Below are positions 1 through 4,131 of a DNA stretch of 8,935 bases, piece by piece. The notes below the pieces were generated by a model. That model was given only the letters and a program-made list of their open reading frames with translations. It was not told the origin of the DNA and did no database searches. A program made the translations under genes and the position numbers. The stretch lies in NCBI GenBank assembly GCA_937877455.1, contig CALFIU010000099.1, positions 1 through 8,935 of the forward strand, written 5' to 3'. This DNA is from an uncultured Bacteroidales bacterium (lineage in GTDB: Bacteria; Bacteroidota; Bacteroidia; Bacteroidales; UBA3824). The stretch's first letter is position 1, and each line of letters begins with the position of its first letter.

Positions 1-594
1 AGCAGGCAAAATCCGGGTGGAGGCGTCGCGAATGGAGCTGGCGCACAAGAAGAGACTTTGTTTCGCCGAACAAATTTGTTTCGTTCGCTCTATCAATTTG
101 CACCGTATGCGACGCAATATGACGTTGAAAGGTTGCCAAAGCAGTACCCACTCGACAGAAATTTTGGCGGCATCTACACGCCCAATGCAATATATTTCAG
201 AGATAGCGAGGGAAACGGTTATGCTCTGATAGACAATCCGCAAGCACTTTCGTTCATTGCCGTTGCCGCTATCAACCGACCAGAATTAACGCACAACAAT
301 CTCATTGCCAGCCACCTAATAGAACCGACTAAAAACAAGATTCGCACCATTCTTCGCATCGGCTTGGCACATCAACACGATGCACTCGTGCTTGGTGCAT
401 TGGGCTGTGGAGCATTTTGCAATCCGCCCCGACACATTGCAAAGCTATTTCACGAGGTGCTGGAAGAGCCTGAATTTGCCAACAAATATCGGCGCATAGT
501 GTTTGCCATTCTTGACGACCACAATGCGCACAAGAGCCACAACCCCGAAGGCAACTTCAAGCCTTTTGCAGATGAGTTTGCCGCAAAAAATTAA
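1..594 (+). CDS. Bacterial-type poly(ADP-ribose) glycohydrolase (TIGR02452 family), 5' end outside window
   Basis: The reading frame is open from base 1, so this is the last 197 residues of a longer protein; family members are usually about 260-280 residues, so roughly 65-80 N-terminal residues are missing. The PARG catalytic signature GGG-x(6-8)-QEE is visible at the very start as NPGGGVANGAGAQEE (GGG at visible residues 6-8, QEE at 16-18). The second Glu is the catalytic acid in characterised PARGs. The C-terminal half carries the family pattern LVLGALGCGAFCNPP followed by a helix and FAILDDH. In this family the protein removes ADP-ribose polymers or ADP-ribose adducts in the cytoplasm. A TTG at 58 could be taken for a start, but it would delete the catalytic motif and is not the start. 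The gene is convergent with the vWA gene and shares a terminator with it. It may belong functionally with the macro-domain gene at 1527; that link is inference. Confidence 0.9.
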   Translation, partial: SRQNPGGGVANGAGAQEETLFRRTNLFRSLYQFAPYATQYDVERLPKQYPLDRNFGGIYTPNAIYFRDSEGNGYALIDNPQALSFIAVAAINRPELTHNNLIASHLIEPTKNKIRTILRIGLAHQHDALVLGALGCGAFCNPPRHIAKLFHEVLEEPEFANKYRRIVFAILDDHNAHKSHNPEGNFKPFADEFAAKN

Positions 595-597
595 AGC

Positions 598-630
598 AAA
601 GGGAGACAGCCACTAAAGCCGTCTCCCTTT
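598..630. terminator. Bidirectional intrinsic terminator between convergent genes
   Basis: A 10-bp perfect stem pairs AAAGGGAGAC (598-607) with GTCTCCCTTT (621-630) around a 13-nt loop. It is followed by a T-rich run (TTGTTTTG) on the plus strand and preceded by an A-rich run (CGCAAAAAATTAAAG), which gives U-rich RNA on the minus strand. It begins three bases after the PARG stop codon and lies just past the vWA stop codon, so it can serve both convergent transcripts. Confidence 0.85.
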
Positions 631-642
631 TGTTTTGCGTGG

Positions 643-1293
643 TTATTTGCGACCGCGCTTAGCATAATCTCTGCTTATCTCGCCAGCCCAATCGTCGTCT
701 ACCCTGCCACTTTGGCGAAGCGACGACACGGCTCTCGACATGCAGCGGAAATTGATGTCCACGCCTTGCTCATCGCAAACAAAGTTGGTGGCACGGTCTG
801 CACTGATGCCCATGTTCGATGCCGTAGCGATAGCGTCGATGTTTGCGCCCAGGAACATGAACTCCCAGCCATACTTCTCTTTCTCAAGCGAAATCATCTG
901 TTTAATCTTCGCTATCGAAAATCTGCGCGAGGCATTCTCCTCGCCATCGGTAATGATGACGAAAACCACCTTGTGCGCGCGCTCGTCTTCGGACAAATAA
1001 CGTTGCACCCTCACCGTGTGGTTGATTGCGTCGCCAATGGCATCGAGCAAGGCTGTGCTGCCACTGGGCACGTAGTCGGCAGGTGTTAGCAGAGCTACGT
1101 TAGCAATATTCTTGCGATTGTGGATAACCGAAGAATTGTCGGCAAAAAATATCGTCGAGATATGGCATGTGCCCTTTTCGTTGCGTTGCTTCTCAACCAT
1201 TGAATTGAAGCCGCCAATGGTATCCTTCTCCAAACCCGACATCGAGCCCGACTTGTCGATGATGAAGATAAGTTCTGTGATGTTACTTTCCAT
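643..1293 (-). CDS. vWA-domain protein, TerY-like
   Basis: A 216-residue protein consisting of essentially one von Willebrand factor A domain. The metal-ion-dependent adhesion site is complete: D13-K-S15-G-S17 at the end of strand 1, T80 in PSGSTALLDA, and D116 in ITDGEEN. There is no signal peptide or membrane segment, so it should be cytoplasmic. Single-domain vWA proteins of this kind are related to TerY, which in bacteria often accompanies kinase/phosphatase or stress and conflict modules as a metal-dependent binding subunit; the partner here is unknown. The frame extends to a TTG at 1320, but the ATG at 1293 fits the domain boundary (strand 1 begins about six residues later) and is preferred. 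The gene is divergent from the macro-domain gene and convergent with the PARG gene. No convincing promoter box was found upstream. Confidence 0.82.
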   Translation of the reverse strand: MESNITELIFIIDKSGSMSGLEKDTIGGFNSMVEKQRNEKGTCHISTIFFADNSSVIHNRKNIANVALLTPADYVPSGSTALLDAIGDAINHTVRVQRYLSEDERAHKVVFVIITDGEENASRRFSIAKIKQMISLEKEKYGWEFMFLGANIDAIATASNMGISADRATNFVCDEQGVDINFRCMSRAVSSLRQSGRVDDDWAGEISRDYAKRGRK

Positions 1294-1481
1294 GTCAGTA
1301 AGATTTAATGTGTTCGACAATTATTTTACAATGCAAAAATTGCTAAACCGCACAAGAAACACGTCGCCTCAAAAGCGACAAATGCAGAATGACACAGGAA
1401 ATGATGATTGAAAAAATAGATCGAACTGAACTTATTTACATGTGATTTTTACTAAATTGTATCGGATTTTTTGTTTTACAC

Positions 1482-1523
1482 TTTCAATTTTCAATTTTCA
1501 ATTTTCAATTTTCAATTTTCAAT
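1482..1523 (+). repeat. 7-bp tandem repeat (CAATTTT)n directly upstream of a start codon
   Basis: An uninterrupted run with period 7 covers 42 bases, six periods of TTTTCAA/CAATTTT with no mismatch. It ends three bases before the ATG of the macro-domain gene and therefore occupies its translation-initiation region. The repeat contains no Shine-Dalgarno sequence. Because 7 is not a multiple of 3 and the tract is non-coding, a copy-number change would alter leader length by 7 nt without affecting the protein. Such slippage-prone tracts can tune expression; an effect here is inferred. Confidence 0.9.
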
Positions 1524-1526
1524 GCT

Positions 1527-2570
1527 ATGCCACTAATAATCAGCAGAAACGACATTACGCAACTATCGGTAGACGCCATTGTCAATGCGGCGAATACGAG
1601 CCTCAAGCAAGGTGGAGGCGTGTGCGGTGCTATTTTTAGAGCCGCCGGTGCCGAGCAGCTGCAGAAGGCTTGCGACCGCTTGGCTCCCATTCGCACGGGC
1701 GAAGCTGCCATCACCGATGGCTTCAAATCGAAGGCTCGCTACATCATTCACGCCGCTGGACCTATCTATAGCGAGGACAACACGGTGCAAGAACGCCAAC
1801 TCTACCAATGCTACCACAACTCGCTCATGCTTGCCGCACAGAAGAAACTCCTGTCGGTGGCGTTCCCGCTCATCTCGTCGGGCATCTACGGCTATCCACC
1901 CGACAAGGCGCTGAGCATCGCTATAAAAGCCATTCACGACTTCCTTGGCGAGTACGACGGCAGCATGACTGTGTATATGATTGTGTATAACAACGATGCC
2001 TTTTCGGCAGCGCAAAAACTCTACACCAATGTGCAGAGCTTCATCGATGAGAACCTCGTAAAAGACGACCGTGACATGCGCCAACGATGGCGAGAACAAG
2101 AGCTTGCGCAAATAAAGCGTATGAGGTACTCGAATATGCCCACGATGTGTGCCGATAAAGTTACAGCGGAGCACGATTCAGACAGCGATACAATCGACGA
2201 TGCGTTTTCAAATATCGAAGATAATTTCAATAGGTTGTTGTTCAGACATATACGCGAGAAAAACATGACGAATGTAGAGGTGTATAAAAATGCCAATATC
2301 GACCGCCGATTGTTCTCGAAAATAATATCGAACGAAAACTACACGCCCAATAAAAACACCATTTTGGCACTTGCCATATCGCTTAAACTCAACATCGACG
2401 AGACGCGCACACTCTTGAACAGTGCGGGCTACGCCATTTCGCACGCCTCGAAGGCAGATCTGATAATTGAGTATTACATAATGCACCCAAACAACAAAGA
2501 TTACAACATCTACGACCTCAACTTCCTGCTCTTCAAATACAACCAAGAGCAGCTGGGACAGGTGGTGTGA
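1527..2570 (+). CDS. Macro-domain (ADP-ribose-binding) protein with C-terminal HTH-like domain
   Basis: A 347-residue cytoplasmic protein. Residues 1-175 form a macro domain: VDAIVNAANTSL (Asn20, Asn23 near the distal ribose), the Gly-rich loop QGGGVCGAIFRAAG (28-41), GEAAITDGFKSKARYIIHAAGP (58-79) and the phosphate loop PLISSGIYGYP (114-124). The family binds ADP-ribose, and several members hydrolyse mono-ADP-ribose or O-acetyl-ADP-ribose. Here the usual GVDGAIH segment reads GVCGAIF, so the Asp implicated in catalysis in MacroD-type enzymes is Cys33 and the following His is Phe37. Residues 180-225 are a charged linker. Residues 231-345 form an all-alpha domain (VYKNANIDRRLFSKIISN, then KNTILALAISLKLNIDETRTLLNSAGYAIS) that resembles XRE-like HTH modules attached to bacterial signalling and conflict proteins; its function is not known to me. 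The first ATG after the heptamer repeat fits the domain start. Macro assignment is firm, the tail assignment tentative. Confidence 0.88.
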   Translation: MPLIISRNDITQLSVDAIVNAANTSLKQGGGVCGAIFRAAGAEQLQKACDRLAPIRTGEAAITDGFKSKARYIIHAAGPIYSEDNTVQERQLYQCYHNSLMLAAQKKLLSVAFPLISSGIYGYPPDKALSIAIKAIHDFLGEYDGSMTVYMIVYNNDAFSAAQKLYTNVQSFIDENLVKDDRDMRQRWREQELAQIKRMRYSNMPTMCADKVTAEHDSDSDTIDDAFSNIEDNFNRLLFRHIREKNMTNVEVYKNANIDRRLFSKIISNENYTPNKNTILALAISLKLNIDETRTLLNSAGYAISHASKADLIIEYYIMHPNNKDYNIYDLNFLLFKYNQEQLGQVV

Positions 2571-2644
2571 ATGAAAAATATCTCAACACGCTGAAACTAT
2601 GAGACATGTAGTGTGTTTAAACATTGGTGATTTGTCTGGTTGTC

Positions 2645-2672
2645 GTAGAGACGTGGCATGCCGCGTCTCTAC
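2645..2672. repeat. REP palindrome copy 1
   Basis: A 28-bp palindrome with outer arms GTAGAGAC and GTCTCTAC and the 12-base core GTGGCATGCCGC. One position is a G-T wobble rather than a Watson-Crick pair. The 5' GTAG is the tetranucleotide that known RAYT transposases recognise beside REP hairpins. Because the element is nearly symmetric, GTAG occurs at the 5' end on both strands. Confidence 0.88.
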
Positions 2673-2674
2673 AA

Positions 2675-2788
2675 ATGTGTAAAGAAACGAAATCGGTAGC
2701 CGAAATAGACCGTCAGCTATACGAAAAATATAATCTGACAGACGATGAAATCGCATTCATCGAACAGATGATAAAACCGATGGATTGA
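2675..2788 (+). pseudogene. Orphan C-terminal fragment resembling a DNA methyltransferase tail
   Basis: A 37-codon frame beginning with an ATG two bases after REP copy 1 and ending in TGA. It encodes a segment containing EIDRQLYEKYNLTDDEIAFIE. This closely follows the pattern found at the extreme C-terminus of many N6-adenine DNA methyltransferases and type IIG/BREX-like enzymes (roughly lD-r-LVYELYGLTeeEi-iIE). No methyltransferase catalytic motif precedes it; the frame upstream runs through the REP palindrome to a TAA at 2618-2620. The simplest reading is the surviving 3' end of a deleted restriction-modification gene, cut at or near the REP element. A real small protein cannot be excluded. 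Confidence 0.5.
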
Positions 2789-2794
2789 TTGCGG

Positions 2795-2822
2795 GTAGAG
2801 ACGATGTGCACATCGTCTCTAC
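2795..2822. repeat. REP palindrome copy 2
   Basis: A perfect 28-bp palindrome with the same GTAGAGAC/GTCTCTAC arms as copy 1 but the core GATGTGCACATC. It is preceded by GG and followed by AAT, as is copy 3. It lies about 70 bases upstream of the RAYT start codon. Confidence 0.9.
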
Positions 2823-2893
2823 AATGATAAATACAATAAAATTTCATTAGGACCGTTATATTCGCATCGTAACCATCTGAAACACAAAATCTA

Positions 2894-3463
2894 ATGTCCA
2901 ACAACCTATTCCGCAACAAATACCGCATACCATCGGCACGCGCCACGTGGCACGATTACAACGGTGGCGCATATTTCGTCACCATCTGCACACGGAATAT
3001 GGTGCATTATTTCGGGGAAATTGTCGGTGGCGAAATGCGTTTTTCGGAAATCGGACGATATGCGGACGAATGTGTCAAGGGAATACCACAACACAATATA
3101 TATGCGGAAATATTACAATATGTCGTAATGCCCAATCACATTCACATGATTATTTTCATCGACGATTGTTGCAATTCCGCAACGGGTAGAGACGTGCCAT
3201 GGCGCGTCTCTACAATCGGCAAAAACGACAAAATGCAGAAAATCGCCAATATGCAGGGTCGGCTATCTGCAACAATCGGCGGTTTCAAACAATCCGTCAC
3301 TCGTTTCACCAACGCCCACGCCCTGTTGTTCGCATGGCAAACTCGTTTTCACGACCGCATCATTCGCGCTCGCAATGAAATGAACCGCATAGCCGAATAT
3401 GTTAAAAACAACGTCGCTCGTTGGGATGCGGATAGGTTTAATGTGTCGCAGGTGCAAAAATAG
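2894..3463 (+). CDS. REP-associated tyrosine transposase (RAYT, Y1/IS200-like)
   Basis: A 189-residue single-domain HUH nuclease. Visible landmarks are GGAYFVTICT (24-33, first core strand), the metal-binding pair in MPNHIHMII (His82, His84), WQTRFHDR (148-155), and the C-terminal helix RIAEYVKNN, where Tyr169 is the likely catalytic tyrosine. Characterised RAYTs cut and join single-stranded DNA at REP hairpins next to a GTAG tetranucleotide. The domesticated family is usually present in one copy and is not a classical insertion sequence; no insertion-sequence ends are seen. Four matching palindromes cluster on this gene. One (3186-3213) lies in frame and encodes residues 98-107 (GRDVPWRVST), in the variable segment between the HUH strand and the fKqsVT helix. 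The stop codon TAG shares its last G with copy 4. All landmark residues are present, so the protein may be active despite the insert. Confidence 0.88.
   Translation: MSNNLFRNKYRIPSARATWHDYNGGAYFVTICTRNMVHYFGEIVGGEMRFSEIGRYADECVKGIPQHNIYAEILQYVVMPNHIHMIIFIDDCCNSATGRDVPWRVSTIGKNDKMQKIANMQGRLSATIGGFKQSVTRFTNAHALLFAWQTRFHDRIIRARNEMNRIAEYVKNNVARWDADRFNVSQVQK
3186..3213. repeat. REP palindrome copy 3, inside the RAYT coding sequence
   Basis: A 28-bp palindrome with the shared GTAGAGAC/GTCTCTAC arms and the core GTGCCATGGCGC; one G-T wobble breaks perfect symmetry. It is read in frame as codons 98-107 of the RAYT gene without introducing a stop. Its flanks (GG before, AAT after) match those of copy 2, which suggests that slightly more than 28 bases were copied. 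Confidence 0.9.
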
Positions 3464-3490
3464 TAGAGACGTGCCATGGCACGTCTCTAC
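3463..3490. repeat. REP palindrome copy 4, overlapping the RAYT stop codon
   Basis: A perfect 28-bp palindrome with the shared arms and the core GTGCCATGGCAC, differing from copy 3 by one base. Its first base is the last base of the RAYT stop codon. It separates the RAYT gene from the metal-efflux promoter region. The hairpin is not followed by a T-run, so it is not a typical intrinsic terminator. Confidence 0.9.
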
Positions 3491-3502
3491 AGCCCCTCAA
3501 TT

Positions 3503-3519
3503 TTGCAACCCAGTTGCAA
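3503..3519. promoter_or_regulatory. Candidate operator upstream of the metal-efflux unit
   Basis: A perfect 7-3-7 inverted repeat, TTGCAAC-CCA-GTTGCAA, lies 11 bases upstream of the TAnnTTTG box at 3531. Size and symmetry fit a dimeric repressor site overlapping the spacer and -33 region of the promoter. The neighbouring genes suggest a metal-sensing regulator, but none is encoded in the window, so the identity of the protein is inferred only. Confidence 0.5.
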
Positions 3520-3530
3520 TTTCTTATCTG

Positions 3531-3538
3531 TATCTTTG
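3531..3538 (+). promoter_or_regulatory. Bacteroidetes-type -7 promoter box for the DUF6660/RND unit
   Basis: TATCTTTG is a perfect match to the Bacteroidetes -7 consensus TAnnTTTG. It lies 25 bases before the ATG of the small Cys/His-rich gene, which gives a leader of about 15-20 nt. TTG trinucleotides occur upstream at 3503-3505 and 3514-3516, but neither has the usual spacing of about 20 bases, so the -33 element is weak. That would be compatible with a regulated promoter. Confidence 0.6.
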
Positions 3539-3563
3539 CCATCGGATTTGTAAATCTTTGGTG

Positions 3564-3899
3564 ATGAAGACGATCTCTTTGCTGCTATCCATATTCGTAG
3601 TGTTGCTGTCGGTCGTGCCGTGCAATTGGGACGTTGCGCCGGCTCTCTCCGACTCGCATCTGTGCTACCACGATCACACAACGGATTGCGCTCGTCACTC
3701 GCATCCCGCTTGTCCTGCCGGACATTGTTGCTGCTCGCCGTTCTCGGGTTGCAGTTGTTGTGCCAATTTCGTCAATGTGCGCAGTGTGGTTTGGTCGACA
3801 TTAGTGGCTGTCCCTCAATACTTTGTCTATATCCCTTACGACAATAATTATTCGCATCTCGTCTTTGCATGCATCTGGCAACCTCCCAAAATTTGTTGA
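3564..3899 (+). CDS. Small exported Cys/His-rich protein, DUF6660-like
   Basis: A 111-residue protein. Residues 4-20 are a hydrophobic signal or anchor segment after MK. Residues 32-66 are very rich in potential metal ligands: seven His (32, 36, 38, 45, 47, 54 and neighbours) and ten Cys, including GHCCCSPF and GCSCCANF. The end, IWQPPKIC, and the CSPF...CSCC core match what I know of the DUF6660 family, small proteins that precede heavy-metal RND efflux genes in Bacteroidetes. It probably binds metal in the periplasm or at the membrane; this is inferred from composition and context. The ATG at 3564 (with GTG at 3561 just before it) is chosen because it gives a standard signal peptide and follows the -7 box; the open frame continuing upstream to 3399 runs through the RAYT gene and REP copy 4 and is not real. 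The RND gene follows after 232 bases. Confidence 0.75.
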   Translation: MKTISLLLSIFVVLLSVVPCNWDVAPALSDSHLCYHDHTTDCARHSHPACPAGHCCCSPFSGCSCCANFVNVRSVVWSTLVAVPQYFVYIPYDNNYSHLVFACIWQPPKIC

Positions 3900-3956
3900 T
3901 ACGAGTTGGTGCCTTGTGGGTGGATTTTTAGTTTGAGTAATCAGCACAAATGGCAC

Positions 3957-4041
3957 GTTTCAGACCGATTTTAGGCTGTGTGCGTATTTGCAAAAATCGC
4001 CACGCATACCTGAAACAGACTGTTCGGTTGTAGAGTTTCAG
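3957..4041 (+). promoter_or_regulatory. Possible structured RNA leader (pseudoknot) upstream of the RND gene
   Basis: Three complementary pairs fall within 60 bases. GTTTCAG (3957-3963) pairs with CTGAAAC (4010-4016). GTGTGCGT (3978-3985) pairs with ACGCATAC (4002-4009) with one G-U. CGATTTT (3966-3972) pairs with AAAATCG (3993-3999). The first two stack directly, and the third crosses the second, as in an H-type pseudoknot. A second GTTTCAG (4035-4041) could compete for CTGAAAC, as in a switch. No function is known; the pairing could be partly accidental. Confidence 0.35.
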
Positions 4042-4131
4042 CGATTATTGGCATTCTTATAAAATACTGAAAATCAAAATAATCGACAAACAAATCGTAT
4101 ATCGTAAAACTATAAATCGTACATACATTTT

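Larger units (their letters stand above)
2571..2893. other. Intergenic stretch between macro gene and RAYT gene
   Basis: These 323 bases hold no intact gene. They contain two 28-bp REP palindromes (2645-2672 and 2795-2822) and, between them, a 37-codon orphan reading frame resembling a methyltransferase tail. No T-tract terminator follows the macro gene, and no clear TAnnTTTG box precedes the RAYT gene. The nearest look-alike is TATATTCG about 35 bases before its ATG, which matches only partly. Confidence 0.7.

Noticed and set aside
1294..1320. TTG start for the vWA gene, nine codons longer
   Set aside because: The extra residues precede the domain without adding structure, and the ATG at 1293 is a better start; TTG use cannot be strictly excluded.
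1442..1639. 65-codon plus-strand frame reading through the heptamer repeat
   Set aside because: Its second half is a shifted frame inside the macro-domain gene and it gives low-complexity peptide with no family resemblance.
1563..2174. 203-codon minus-strand frame opposite the macro domain
   Set aside because: Antisense shadow of a conserved protein domain; no family resemblance and no promoter.
2645..3490. CRISPR-like spacing of repeated 28-bp units
   Set aside because: The units are full palindromes with variable cores, intervals are irregular (about 120, 360 and 250 bases), one interval is a gene, and there are no cas genes.
3399..3563. Extended start for the DUF6660-like protein
   Set aside because: The frame is open back to 3399, but this stretch overlaps the RAYT gene and reads through REP copy 4; the signal peptide and promoter box place the start at 3564.
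4094..4121. Three copies of ATCGTA just before the pump start codon
   Set aside because: Short and AT-rich with unequal spacing; expected often enough in this base composition that no regulatory claim is justified.
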